A DNA stretch of 43,360 bases from Pilatotrama ljubarskyi (Eukaryota; Basidiomycota; Agaricomycetes; Polyporales; Polyporaceae), in contig MU277793.1 of the NCBI GenBank assembly GCA_022385805.1, positions 1 to 43,360 of the forward strand, given 5' to 3'. Every line of letters begins with the position of its first letter. The first letter of the stretch is position 1. This document shows, in pieces, positions 11,197 to 23,700 of this stretch. A program made the translations under genes and the position numbers. The notes beneath the pieces were generated by a model. The model was not told the origin of the DNA, did no database searches, and saw nothing but the letters and a program-made list of their open reading frames with translations.

Positions 11197-12663
11197 ATGA
11201 CCTGGAAACGCGTGTCGGGATTCTGGAACTTTGAGCTGTGCTCCGCCGCTGAGCGGTATTTGCTCACCGCCTTTCACTCCCGCCACAGACCGCCGCCACG
11301 AACTTTAGAGGATCTCCCCGTAGAAGTCCTTGAGGAAATCTTCCGCCTGGCATGTGCGGACGGAGGTCGCACCGGCTGCTCCCTCTCTCTCGTGTCAAAG
11401 TTCGTCAACGCGGTCGCGCGTGCGGGCCGTTTTCACTCGCTCCACTTTCTCAGCGGGTCGCTATGGCAGCTCGAAACCTTCGGTAGATGTTGGAGGGCTG
11501 CTTGCGCGACTGCGAAGCGAGACGGCACCCCGAAGCCAAGGACTCACCACCTCTGCGTTGTCGTTACCATTGGCTCTCTCCGATACTGCTCGCCCCTGGG
11601 CGGAAAGCTGACGAAGCTCGACGAAGGCATCAGAGCGCATCGCGACGTGCTCCTTGATCACCTCTCCGAGGAAGAGGTGCAGGAACTGCATGCTTCTCTC
11701 TCTCTCAACTATCGCCGCCTGCTTAACAAACTGCTCGACACCTTCTCCGCCGATCTTGAGACGCTCTGTCTCATACGGGGCGTCGGCGCGGATACTTGGG
11801 GCAATTTCGGAGACCTTCTGGGCGGCGAGCCATACGACAAATACGAAATCTACTGTAACGGCTTTCCCAACCTCCGGGAACTCTCCTTTTCCGACGTGGA
11901 GCCCGTCCTGCTGCCGTTCCCCGATGCAGCCTCGCACCCAAGGAAGCCCTTCTGTCCCAAACTCAAGAGATTATGCACAGTCACCTGGCTGTTCCACGGC
12001 CCGCTCTCTATGCCTCACTGGACGTACCATGCTCCAAACCTCGAGTATCTGCGGATCACTCATAGCCGCTCCGTAGGACTCTCGCACAGCGAGAACTGCT
12101 TATCTGCCTTGCAGTCTGCGCTGGGTAAGTCATAGCCTACATTGGTGCCAGTGGTATCCATGGTCCGTGCTCATTGTACGTTCGCAGGCCACGAGTCTCG
12201 TTCCTCTGCCTGGCCGAACCTAAAGGAGCTCCTCGTCCTCTTCGAGACCGACTCGTATATTCGCAAGGAGGCGCCCGACCTTGCTGATCGCCATCTCCAA
12301 GTCGTGAAGGAGCTATTCGAGTTCATCGTCCCACGGGTACCAGTCGCACTGTGCGTGCCGTGGTACGAGAAGCAGGACATTCGGCACAAGGTCGGCGGAT
12401 GGCTATCGTTTGATATGAGCAACGCCAAGATGGTTTGGCTCGATTGGTTGCATCGAATCAGAGGAGGATGCGGGGCCTACGTTCCCGACTTCTGGGAGGA
12501 CCGCTTGGAGCGCTGGATGCAGAAGAACATGCCGAAGCCCCATCTCTGGGAGCGGCTCTTGGGAACAATGGGCGTGCACGCGGACGGAAAAGTACGTGCG
12601 GATGAGCAGAAAGACTGGGGTGCTGCGTTGTACGACGCGAAGCTGTGGAGGTTCTACTACTAG
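11197..12663 (+). CDS. F-box protein 2 (tandem pair)
   Basis: Two exons, 11197..12124 and 12188..12663, with a 63-nt intron at the same place and phase as in F-box 1, give 467 aa. An in-frame Met lies upstream at 11149, but the start MTWKRVSG aligns with the paralogue, so 11197 is preferred. The F-box is at residues ~37-80 (LEDLPVEVLEEIFRLAC ... CSLSLVSKFVNAVARAGRF). Leucine-rich stretches (FPNLRELSFSDVEP, APNLEYLRITHS) and the WYEKQDIRHKVGGW and YVPDFWEDRLERWM tail follow. Same presumed role as F-box 1, a ubiquitin-ligase adaptor. Divergence from F-box 1 is substantial, so this is not a recent copy. Confidence 0.88.
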
Positions 12664-12938
12664 AGGAGACACAGCGCGAGCAAAGACTCTTGCTACTACT
12701 CACTCACTCGCCGCGCTAACGCTCCATACTAGGGCGGGCCGACGGTTGTGTGGGAAGAAGGAATGAATATGAATCATGGGCAATCGTCAAGGGGCCCGGG
12801 AGATACAGATACAGAAGACATGGGAGAGATACATGCGTCGTGCGGGGGAGATGAACCTATGAAGCAGAGAAGCCTAGAACGTCAGGGCGCCGGGACGGCA
12901 GCAGTAACAGTCAATCACGGCCGTCCGTCGTCCGACCA

Positions 12939-15900
12939 CTACAAACAGAACCGAAGGATGACATTGTACACGTCGTCGAGCCGCTGCTTCTTCGCCGTCA
13001 ACTCCTCGCGCAGAGCGGCGACGTCAGGTCTCTCTGCGAGGTACTGAGCGCAGCGTGCATGGAGGCCACTATCAGGCCCAAAGTTCAGTTTCTCAACCAA
13101 CGCTTCGCGCAGTGCGTCGAAGTACGCATAGAGCAGGTGCTCGTCGATCACAGCAGCGAGATGCTAAGAGAGTCAAAGATACAAGGTACAAGTCAGTACA
13201 GATGGATCTCGCAGACCATACGCAGCTGGCGTACGTTGCTCGAGATCTCGAAGTACGCACGGATCTCAGCCATGAGTGAGAGCTCTTCTCCGTATGTCTC
13301 CAAGTCCACGCTGCCCTGAGTACCACCAGAGTGCGCCGGGTGAGGCACGGTGACCTTCGCCGCAGACGGGGTGATGGGTCCGGGACCTGAGGGCATTTGA
13401 GGGGCCGTTTCCTGCTTCATCGAGGTGCCCTGTCCTGCGAGTGGAGCCCCCCCTCCGGCTGCGACGAAAGAAGGGTTGAACTTGAAGGCGTTGCTGAAGC
13501 TGCCGGTCGACTTGACTTCAGGAGTGATCGACGTCGCCGGTTGTTGTCCTATCGCACCCTCAGCAAACTGAACTGAACACGATAGCTAGCGTACAAATAC
13601 CTGATGCGCCTGAGCTGCCGTGGTTCCCCGCAGGAGCGGTGAAGAATGGACTCTTCGCGTCGGCACCCCCAGCTGAGGCGCCGCTGGGGGGTGCTGGCCA
13701 TTTGTTTGAATTCAGTATTGTGATGTCGCACTGTCCTTTTGAACTCACTGAAGCTGAAGCCAGAACTCTGGGCCGTCCGCGGCTGGGGCTGCGTGCACCA
13801 AAGCCGTTCTGGCTCGCGGGCGGCGTGGATCGGATCTCTTGGTACAAGTTCAGGTACTTGAGGCGTAGATCGGCAAGATCGTCCGTGTTCTGCGTTGCAG
13901 GCCTAGGGGGGTTGGACTCGTACTTCAGCATGAACTTCAGCTGGCGCTCGGCAACCTTGGTGTGAGTGTCAAGCAGCTCGAGCAAGGAGGACCTGGTAGG
14001 CAATGGCTACTGTCAGCATCTGGATCTACAAATATAGGACCGCCCTGGTTACGCTACTTACCAGACAGCTTTCTCCAGATTTTCGTGAAGGTGAAAACGC
14101 TCCTTGACCATGGCCATGAGGATGGCTTTGAACGTGTCCCGCACCGCGTCGAAGCAGACGTTGACGCGAGGCTCCCAGTCGTGCTGGAAACACCGTATGA
14201 ACGCGCGTTTGACGGAATAGGGGGTGTTGTGCGGGAGCTCGCGTGTAACGCGGCTTGCAGAGAAGACTCTCAGCACAGCGAGGACTGCAAAGGAAAGACG
14301 ACTTACACTTGAATGGCCTCCCTCACGTCGTTCAGGAATGTCCAATCGCTCGCGCGCTCGGGGAGGGTTCCTAGAGCGCCTGGGAGCCTGATAGTCACGT
14401 CACCGGCAGCCTCTTGGGAGGCAAAAGGCACGAATGGCGGGGCGCTGCCTCTGAGGGCGGCAGCGAGGTCTCGGTAGGACGCCTTGTTGCGCTGGACGAG
14501 AGCGGGATGCTCCGGGGACCCTTGGATGACCTTCCCTACGTCCTTAGCGAACACGGTGATCAGGCGGTCCACGAGGCGCCATGGTTCAGCCGTCTTTCGA
14601 GGAAGGGCGTCGAGACGAGAGTTGCATTCTTTGCGCTGGGTCTTGACCTCTTCCAATAAGCGCGGAAGGCTTGACATGCAGTGCATCAGCGCCATCACGA
14701 ATAGGAAGGTATACAAGGTACTCACTCAGCGCGGATGAGGTCTGTCTGGCGTTCAGCGACGCTCTTCTCCAAATTCCCGATGCCGTAGCGATGGCGGTGA
14801 GCCGAGGTAGCCCACGGTTTCGTCTCGGCGAAGTACCGAGCCTCAGCGACGCGAGCTTCCGCATGGGTGATGTTCTTCCTGCGCTCTGCGTCATCGGCAG
14901 GCGAACGCAGTAGTACCCGTGCTTGATACGATGCGCTCTGCCTTCCGTTACATTAACCCAACCCTCGCGCAAGCCGAGAGCGCCGCTCGGGATGGCATCG
15001 GGCTTGGTGAGTACACCTGCCAAAGCATCAGTATGTTTTGGACCACCTAACCCCACCGAGACGGGCGACGAGACTGTAGCACGCACGAATAGTCCGTGAT
15101 CCATCGGAATCGGCCTCTCGGGCGAGCTGACCCGCTTTCTGGGTCTGCAAGTCCTCTGCGCACAGGCGATGAGCCGGATAGTACAAGGGCAGCTGAAAGA
15201 ATCATGCACGTACCCGTCATAGGCAGCACGACCAGAATGAGAGTGTTGGTGGCATTGATGTACGACTTGACGAGGTTCTCAACAAGTTGCACCTCCTTGT
15301 TGCCGCTGTCGTTATGGATGATCCCTGCCCATCTGTATGAGCGGCCCTGCCCCCGGCGCACGCCAGAAGAAAAGATGGGCAACGTAACGTGCCTGGAAAA
15401 TCGACAAAGGACAAGTCCGGGAGCTCGGGCCAGTGAGTCGACACAGATGACATTACGTGAGAACCGCAAAGGGGCCTGGTCGGCGAGGAGCTTCAATGCT
15501 TCGCCGTCCTTGTCGATGAAATGCGTGAGGTCGAGCTTCTGGTTGTTCAACACCGCTGCCTGTGCCCGGCGGAGCATGAGTTCGACATCCGCGGGGTCCG
15601 TGAGAGGGTCCCCGAAGGGCACCTCGCGTCCTTGACGAGCCGGCTCGCCACTACCGTCGACCTTCCAGCGGATCGAGATGCGGCAAGTCCAGGCATCGTC
15701 AGAGGCCGAGAGGCGGAACTCGATGGGGCAACGGGTGCATGTTCCGGCGTCCCGGGGAACGTTGATCTACAATGAACAACTTCCTCAGGAGGGCGTTTGA
15801 TTGAGCGACGGAGGACACCTACGCGGGAGATGGTCTCGACGAGGCTTGAGTTGTCGGCGCTTCTATTGCCGACGACCGCAATGCGAGGAAGGTTCAGGTC

Positions 15901-16031
15901 GATTTGTACCCTGTCAAGGGGCTACACACACGGTAGGTTAGAATAGGCCAAGCTCGCAATCGAGGTGCTTACCCAAGAGCACGGACGTCTTTGATGAAGT
16001 CGTTCAGCTCCTGGGCCGTCCTGTTGGACAT
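12939..16031 (-). pseudogene. Mx-like dynamin B, degenerate copy
   Basis: A paralogue of dynamins A and C with the same exon order. The start used is Met 16031 (MSNRTAQELNDFIKDVRALG), joined to exon 15823..15910. The P-loop reads GNRSADNSS where A and C read GNQSAGKSS, so the Walker A lysine is lost. The G2 region (VPRDAGTCTRCPIEFRL) and TKPD are kept. The frame breaks near 15427-15440, in the stretch before DFPG, and again near 14893-14901, after GYYCVRLP. The intron after DFPG has GC instead of GT at its donor. In contrast the stalk (VTRELPHNTPYSVKR) and the GED (EELSLMAEIRAYFEI ... VYNVILRFCL) are intact and open. Sequencing errors could explain the frame breaks but not the P-loop change. 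Most likely a pseudogene or a GTPase-dead relic. Confidence 0.82.
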
Positions 16032-16805
16032 GATGTCGACGAGCCCTTGAGGGCGGCGGCAGTCGAAGCGAGACTCGTCGTGTCGGGGGAGAACATAGCT
16101 AACAGTGCTATATGGAAGGCAGAGATGGCGCAAAGTATGGGATCCAGCGGGGGCTTCTTGAGCAGAGGAAAGTCTCGAAATTGGGAGGGATCTCAGGTTC
16201 TACCGCCCTCCTTGTAGGCGACGACGACGAGATGTCGTGAAGGCTCCTTTGAGGACGCCTTGTCAAAAACTGTTTGTAGCCTGTAGGCATTGACCGATGG
16301 GAGGCGGTGAGAGCGTGTACATGGGGACAGCTCGTCGGAAGTGGCCTAGGCTTGATCGGGGACAAAGGTCCTAGTACGGCAGTCGACATGTCTCTGTTCA
16401 CCTCAACCTAGTTGCGGTCCAAGTACTTACATTGTCCTCGTACTTTCGATACTACAGCGACGGAGATTTGGTATAATGCCCGCTGCTCTCTTGTGACCGG
16501 TCGAGGCGGTCATGGACGGCTGGTGATACTACGAACGGAGCAAGGGCACGGTCTTTCATAGGCGCTCATGTACGTACGCCGTGTTCGCGAACTCCGAAAG
16601 CGGCTCGAGCGAGATCAGCGGCGCCGTGCGCCGCTGTGCTCGAATTCAGAGAAAATACAGCCCTCCAAAGCGGAATGAGACGCTCTAGCGTGGTGCAATA
16701 CAAGTGGCACCGGTAGGTATCCTACATGCCAATAGCACCCGAGTCCTCGGGCCTACCTTGGTCACCGTCTCCCCTAGGCAGACGTCGCAAAGTGCAAGCA
16801 CAACC
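16032..16805. other. Intergenic between dynamins B and C
   Basis: A 0.77-kb spacer between the B start and the C stop, both on the minus strand. An in-frame-looking Met at 16096 (MFSPDTTSLAS...) resembles the N-termini of A and C but is in a different frame from 16031, so B may once have started there. Nothing else was seen. Confidence 0.4.
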
Positions 16806-19800
16806 TCAGAGCCCGAAATTGAACAGCGCACGCTGCACGTTCTCCAACCTCCTTTTCTTCGACAGGAGCTCGTCGCGGGCTGCAACAACCGTCGGATCCT
16901 CCGCGATGTACGCGCTGCAGCGCTGCGCAGCATTGGCCACCCCGAGCCCGAGTCGTTCGAACAACCGCTCGTGCAGCTGCTTCGCGAAGGCGTACAGGAA
17001 GTTGTGGTCGATAGTCAACGGTACGTAGTCGATCACTCGCTGCGCGACGAAGAAGCAGGTCAGTTGAATGCATGCCGCTATACCACTCGTAGTTCTGATA
17101 TCCCGCAGGGGGTAAGAGCGACATACCTTGTAAGCGACCTGGAAGTACGCCCGCACCTCCGCCATGAGCTGGAGCTCCTCTTCAAACTCGTCCGGCTTGT
17201 TCAGCTTTCCGAGATCGTCCTCCGTTAGCCCCTTATAGCCGAGCATTGCGAGCGTGGACAGCGCTTCTTTGAGCAGCTCCTCCTTTTTCAGCTCTTCCTC
17301 TGCCGAGTGGGCCGCGGCGGCAGACGCAGGGGGTGCAGCAGACGGCGCAGGCGGCGGAGCAGGGGTGAAGCTGAATGGAACTGTTGGTATGGTCGCTTGC
17401 TTCGTCGCAGCTGTGCTGGGCGCCGGCTTGTTCGCCACGACGTCCATGGGCTCATCCTCGTCCTCTTCAGATGACGATTCATCCTCTTCCCCGTCCTCTT
17501 CCTCATCGGAGGGTTTCGTGGAGACAGAAGCCTGGGTAGTCTTAGGAGGAGCGGAAGCTGATGCCGGCGCCGGTTTCGTCTTCTTCTTTGCGGGCGACCC
17601 GTTGCGAGCAGCGACCTCTTGAGTCTGCTTCGCGGGAGCCTTCGCTGCCTTTCTGCTCGAGGGAGTCGCAGGAACTGGAACATTACTCGTCGCACCTGCT
17701 GTGCGTGCTCACCGTCAGCACGGGCATGCCACCACGATCCCCGAGCTCAGCTGATCAACCTCGCTCACCTCGAGCAAACGTAAAGACCGGTGCAGAAGAG
17801 GCGGGCGCGGGTGTTATCGTGGGTAGCAGCGCGGGAGTGACGCGCTCGGCGGCGGCCTTGCCCGCGCGCGCGTCCTTGTACTTCGCGAGGTACTTGTCGC
17901 GCGACTCGGACAGGTAATGGTCGTTCTGCGTGAACGGGGACGTCTCGAGCGCGAGGATCGCACGGATCTGCGCCGTGGTCGTCTCCGCGCAGCTGTTGAT
18001 CAGCTCCATCGTCACTGGCCTGCAAAGCGGTGTGCATGAGCCGCGTTGCCCTGGCCAGAGGGGACACACAGTCAGAAAGCAAGGCGGGACGGGACGCACC
18101 CGATGATCGCCTTGAGGTTGCTGTACCGGTCAAACTCCTCGCGGACGAAGCCCGCAACGGCCTCCTTGAACGCCGCCTGGACCTCCTCGAAGCAGCGCAG
18201 CGCGGTGTCCTCCCAGCCCTGCTGGAAGGCCTGGATGAGCGAGACCTTCGCCGCGTACGGCACGTTGCCCGGAAGCTCGCGCGTGACCGACCTGTGTTCT
18301 CGTCATGAGCGACGACGACCCAACCGCAGTACAACGAAGGAGGCCTGACGGACGTTCTGATATGCTTCCGCACGTCCTCCAAGTAGAGGACCGCCCGACC
18401 CTCCCCCATCCGCGCAGCGGCCCGCTTCCGACTTCCAGCCTGCGTCTCGAGCCAAACGTACTCCGACACGTTCCTCGGCGCCTTCTCGGCGTTCTCGTAC
18501 GGGACGAACGGCGGGGCGGATGAACGCACCGCGTCCTTGAAGGTCTCGTAGATGCGACGCGTACGCTGCACGAGCTGCGCGGGCGTGCCGTGGACGCGCG
18601 CTGCGAGCCCGTGCGCGAAGCGCGTGACGAGCGCGAGGACGAACGCGGAGGGTTCGGTCGTGATCGCGGGCGGGAGCATCTCCAGGTGCGCGTTGCAAGT
18701 TTCGAGCTGCGTCGCGACCTGTTCCAGTAGTGTGGGGAGCCTGTTTCGACCGCGCACGGAGGGTGCCGTCACATCAGCATTCTGGCCAGAGAGGAAGCAT
18801 AGACAGGAGAGGGGACGCACGATTCGCGGATAATCTGCGTGAGCAGCTTGCTGATCTCCTTCACAAGGTTGGTCGTACCGAGCCTCTGTTGTAACGACGC
18901 GTCCAAGCCCGCCCACGGGCTCGTGCGTTTGAAGAAATCAGCCTCGGCGTCGCGCGCTGCGGGCCCGGTGACGCCGCGTGCCCGTTCGTCGTCGTCCGGC
19001 TGGCGTGTGCAGTAGTACCCGTGCAGAAGGGGATAGCGCCGGCCCTCGAGGACGTCTAGCCAGAGTGTGCGCGCTTTCGTCGAGCCGGCGGTGAGAGTGT
19101 CGGGCTTGGTGAGGACGCCTGGACGATGAAGCAACTTAGGTTCAGTACGAGGGGTGGGGATGGGTGATTCGCAGCAGCATACCGATGGTGCGGAGTCCCT
19201 TCGGGTCGGCGATCTGGGCGAGCCGTGCGGCCTTCTGGTTCTCGATGTCATCTACCGAGAAATCGGTGAAATGTTCAAGTAAGTGCAACAAGTGAAGGGA
19301 TCGGTACATACCGCTCATCGGAAGCGTGACGAGGATGAGACTGTTGCCTTGGATGTAGGAGTTGACCATGTCCTCTACGAGCTGCACAATCTCAGGTTCC
19401 GCGTTCTGCACGATTCCTGAGTGCGGTGCGAATCGCTAAGAAGTGCTATGTAGCCTAAAGCTAGCCCTTTCACTCACCCGGCAGGTCGACAAAGGATAGG
19501 TCTACGAGGTCGGGGCCGGTGAGCTCAACGCAAACGACGTTCTTGGAGAACTGGAGGCGGTTCTTGGTCTTGGCCCTCTTCGCATACCTTCCATCGAGGA
19601 ACTCTTCCATCGGAACGTCCGGGTTGAGGGCTGCGGATTGGGCGCGGCGAAGGAGGGGCTCGACGTGGGTCTTGTCGACTAGCCGGATCCCAAAGTCGAC
19701 TTCCTTGACCTCCTCGCATCTATCGCCGTTTTCGTCGTATTCATACCGTATCTTGACTTGGCAGGACCACCTGGGGGAATGTGAGAGGCGGCATTCCATA

Positions 19801-20150
19801 GGGCAACGGGTGCAAGTGCCAGCATCGCGGGGGACGCTGATCTGTCAGTGTGATAGAGATGAGAAACGCTCAGAGATGGCGGCAGGGAACATACACCGGA
19901 GATGGCTTCTACGAGACTGGACTTTCCTGCGCTTTGGTTTCCGATGACTACGATGCGCGGGAGCTCGAGGTCGATGTGTGCGCTGGAAGCGGGGTGAGGG
20001 GGGTAAAGAAGGAGAAAGGGGGAGAATAACGAACCCCAAAGCCCTGAGCTGGCCGACAAACTCGATGAGCTCCTTGGAGCTCTTACCGTAGTCCGAGTGG
20101 AGGAGCGTCCCCCGACTGGCGTTGTCCGGAGCTGGAGATGTTCCCGCCAT
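16806..20150 (-). CDS. Mx-like dynamin GTPase C with long acidic linker
   Basis: Eleven exons, complement(16806..17039, 17127..17695, 17769..18019, 18100..18291, 18354..18740, 18821..19118, 19183..19251, 19312..19416, 19478..19841, 19895..19982, 20035..20150), give 890 aa with phases that all fit. GTPase motifs: GNQSAGKSS, VPRDAGTCTRCPMECRL, DLPG, TKPD. The stalk (SVTRELPGNVPYAAK, PVTMELINSCAETT) and GED (EEELQLMAEVRAYFQVAYK ... RALFNFGL) match dynamin A closely. The difference is the region before the GED. An extra intron (17696-17768) and a ~150-residue insert of Ala/Pro/Lys and Ser/Glu/Asp runs, including an NLS-like PAKKKTKPAP, replace A's short linker. Introns 1 and 7 use weak donors (GTTCGT, GTCCGT) supported by phase and by alignment to A. 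The role is unknown. Confidence 0.92.
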
Positions 20151-20782
20151 GACAAAAGCGTGAAGGTGAGGGAGATCAGAGCGTCCGTAGCAAAAACCCT
20201 GCAGAGCGGCGAAAACAAGAGAACGTATGCAAGAGACGACGGCAGATGCAGACTACGAACAGAGTGTGTGTGCACGCGAATATCATTATTTGCTCAGCAT
20301 TTATCCCAGCGCTTCGAGCGCTCGCTAAGTACGCGTCCACGTCCACGTGACCGCGACCCTCACCGCCTGTCGAGGTCAGTGATGCTTTGCGTGAAGACGA
20401 CGGCGTCGATTGGGATCTAGATGCTCGCAAGGCAGGCATTCACGCATAGCCCCAGCGGTCGACGTTCAGTCACATCTCGTATTATTGCTATTGGTACGTA
20501 CGGCTGAGGGGAGACTACAAGAGCGCATCGTCGATCTGCTAATAATACTATAATCATAAACACACAACGCGGAGCGAACAAGCACATTATACGCGGAAAG
20601 CAGCACTGGAGAAACACCAAACTCGAGAGAACAAGCGAACGTCAGTATGTGGTCAGCCACGCAGCAGAGCGCGGGCAGCAGCAAGAATCATGATACAAAC
20701 CCCAAGGAACGCAAGCGCGGCGACTACACCTGTCCGCATCAAGAATCAAGAAGGCCGAGACACGCGCATCGTGGCCGGCCGC
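20151..20782. other. Intergenic
   Basis: A 0.63-kb stretch upstream of dynamin C and downstream of the Set3-like stop codon. A CACGTG lies at 20344-20349, about 195 bases upstream of the dynamin C start. No gene was seen. Confidence 0.4.
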
Positions 20783-23700
20783 TCAACGCCCCCAAGTACC
20801 TCTCCCCCTGCCCCGAGACGGCCCAGGGATCCACGTCCGTTCGCTGTCGCCTCTATCACGGCCGCCCCAATCGCGAACAGGACGGTCCCGATCTCGGTCT
20901 CGGTCCCTATCCCTCTCTCGATCGCGCTCACGGTCCGCAGAGGGTCCGCGTGGCGCATAATACGGCGCGTTCTGGCCACCGCCGTTATACGCATGCGCTC
21001 CGTACGCGCCCGGCACTCTCAACGCACGAGGGGCGCTTGGCAGCGGACGCCCGGTGGCCGTGTTGCGGTACGACGCCGGGTGCAACGGTCGTCTGACGGG
21101 CGGGGGAGGAGAGCGACGAGGCGGCGGCGAGACAGCGCCGGCGTAGAACGAGCGCGGCTGAGTGGGCGGCGTATGTGAGCGCGGTGCGAGCGGTGGTGCC
21201 TTGGGAGGTGGAGGGCTGAAGATCTCCCCGTCCTCTTGAGACGACGGAGGTACCGCCGAGGCACGAGTGCCAAGCTTCGGAGAGGTCGCAGGAGGAGGAG
21301 TCCGACTATCTTGCCGATAGGACACTCGAGGGAGGGGTTCGGCGAACCGATCGCGAGGGGGCGGAGTACGCGTGCGCGAACGGTCCCCGGGCGAGTAAGG
21401 AGAGCGCGGGCGGGGAGCAACGAAGCCGTTCGGGATGCGGTCTTCGAGCAGTTCAACCTTGGCTCGGAGAGACTCAGAGATTCGATCGTTTATGTCTATC
21501 GAAGACCGAGGAGACGGACTGGTCTTTCTGGGAGGCGACCGAGGAGAGACAGGCGTAGGCGTGCGCGGACGAGGAAAAGACACCTCCATCTTCTCGTCGA
21601 TAACTACGGGCGGAGATGGCGGGGATTCCTTCACCGGAACGACGGCCTGTTCCGCGGCATCCGGCTCTGGGGAAGGAGCGAAGGGGACTGGAGAAGGATC
21701 GATTGGCGGTGGACTCGGTGATCGGAGCCTCTGAATCTCCGAGGGTGCGATGGGTTGCGCATCGACGACCATGAGGACCTCCTGCTCGGGCGCTCGTACA
21801 GCTTCATCGACCACCATCTTGCTACCTGTATCCTCCTGGAGACCCGGCTCCGCAGCTACTTCAACCTTCGTAACCTGCTCAGGATGAGGACTCGATCCTT
21901 CCGCGTTCTCTTCTCCCACTGCCGCACCAGCGCCAGCGCGTTCACCCTCCGCACCCGTCTCCGGCTCCGAAGGCGGCAACGTAGACGCATCCATGACCGG
22001 GGACGCGATCGCCTTCTCCTTTTCCTTCTCTGCCTGCTCCTCACGCTGCTTCTTCTTCCGCATCGCGAAGTCCTTGAGAGACAGCTTCACCTTCGGCGGA
22101 GGTGGAGGGGGCGGCGACGGAGACTTCGGGCGCTCAGGCACAGCAGGCACGACGGGCGTCTCTTCCCGGGAAAGCTCGGCCGGCGCTTCAGACGACGGTG
22201 GCGGTGCAGGCGCCTCGCGGGGTTCTGCATGCACAGCAGGCAGAGACGGAGACGGCGGACGATCTGGAGGTGGCGAACGTGACTGAGGGCCAGCAGCAGG
22301 AGTAGGGAGAGTGGACTCGTTCAGGGGAGCCACACGGACTTCGTGGCTCTCTGGGTCAGGAACTGGTCCAGGATGGGAGGCAGGCTCGTCGGCCATCTGC
22401 ACATCGATGACTGCCTCCGCCTCTGCAGGTGTTGGTACAGGCGGGTCCGGGTCAGTCTGCATAGCATCCTCCTCTTTCGGGTCCTGAAGTTGAGGTGGAG
22501 GAACCTCTACGTGTTCCCTGCTCTCCGCCGCGGCACTCAGAAGCGACAACGGGGACTGCACAAGAGGGGCCGAGAGAATGGGCTCCGGCGCAGGCGTCGC
22601 CGATGTCGGCGCCGGAAGCGCAGAGGCAACGGATGCAGGAGATGGCAGTCCCGCCTGGGCGGTGGCAGGCGACGGCAAACCCGTGCAAGGCACTCTCGGC
22701 GACACCTCTACCTCCTTTACCACGACCTTCGGCGACGCGGACTGCGTCTTCGTTGTCGACGCGCCAGACGCGCTTTTCTTGCGTTTCGCCGCCACGCTCT
22801 CCTTGCGCACCAGAGATGGCTGGAGCATTGCTGGCTCCTGGTCCACTTCCCTTGCTGGGGTCAAGGGTGTCACGGGCGTCGAAGGGCTGCGGGGCGCCGC
22901 GCTGCGATCTTTGTCCTTGTCTTTCTCCATCTCCTTAGGCTTGGGCTTCTCCTTCTCTTTCCGCGCCTTCGCCTTTGTCTTCGCCGCCTTCTTCGTCACC
23001 TTGTCCTCGGCAGGCGGTTGCGGCGAAGAAGCAGACTTCCGCTTGCGCACAGGCGGGGATGTCGTAGACTCAGAGTCCGACTGCGCCTGAGCCTGCGGCA
23101 GCGATTGAGGATTTGAGGAGGGCGAAGTAGAAGAGGCAGGAACGACCGGAGATAGGAGCGACAACTTGGAGAAAGACGCAGACGGCGACGCAGACGCCTG
23201 CGCGTCCGAGGACGAAGGGGGACAAAGAGACGTTGACGCGGAGGCAGGCGTGGACGTAAGCATGCATATAGCGGGAGGGTGGTGGCGAGAGTGGTTCGTC
23301 GACGCATTCGAGAGGGGCGGTGTTCGCGAGGGCGGAACGGGCGGTGGAGGCATGTCGCGCGAATCTAAATGGGTCCGGGTACGCATGAGCCAACACCCAC
23401 ACCATGAAGGTACCAAGCGACGCACCGAAAAGCGACTCCGCGCCCCCAGCCATCTTCACGTCCTCCGCGTCCGCGTCCGTAGCGCCGTTCGCGCGCATAT
23501 TTGATTCTGCGAACGAAAGTCTTCGTCGCTCGTGCAAGCGCTCGGCGCTCTGTCGGATCCACGTCTTGCGCAGCTTGGGCGGGAGCTTCTCTTCTGGAGG
23601 CGAAGCGTCCCCGCTCTCGTCGTCCGTGTCCATCGCGTCCGACTGCGATGCTCGCGCGCGAGCGCCAGCTGCAATACGAAGGATCAGGCCCCGACCCAGC

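Noticed and set aside
16045..16096. A frameshift between Met 16096 and Met 16031 in dynamin B
   Set aside because: The N-terminal extension is not conserved between A and C, and a start at 16031 needs no lesion, so it was not counted among the defects.
21755..23116. Plus-strand Arg-rich frames of 175 and 257 codons
   Set aside because: They are antisense shadows of the low-complexity part of the Set3-like gene; codon structure and splice phases support the minus strand.
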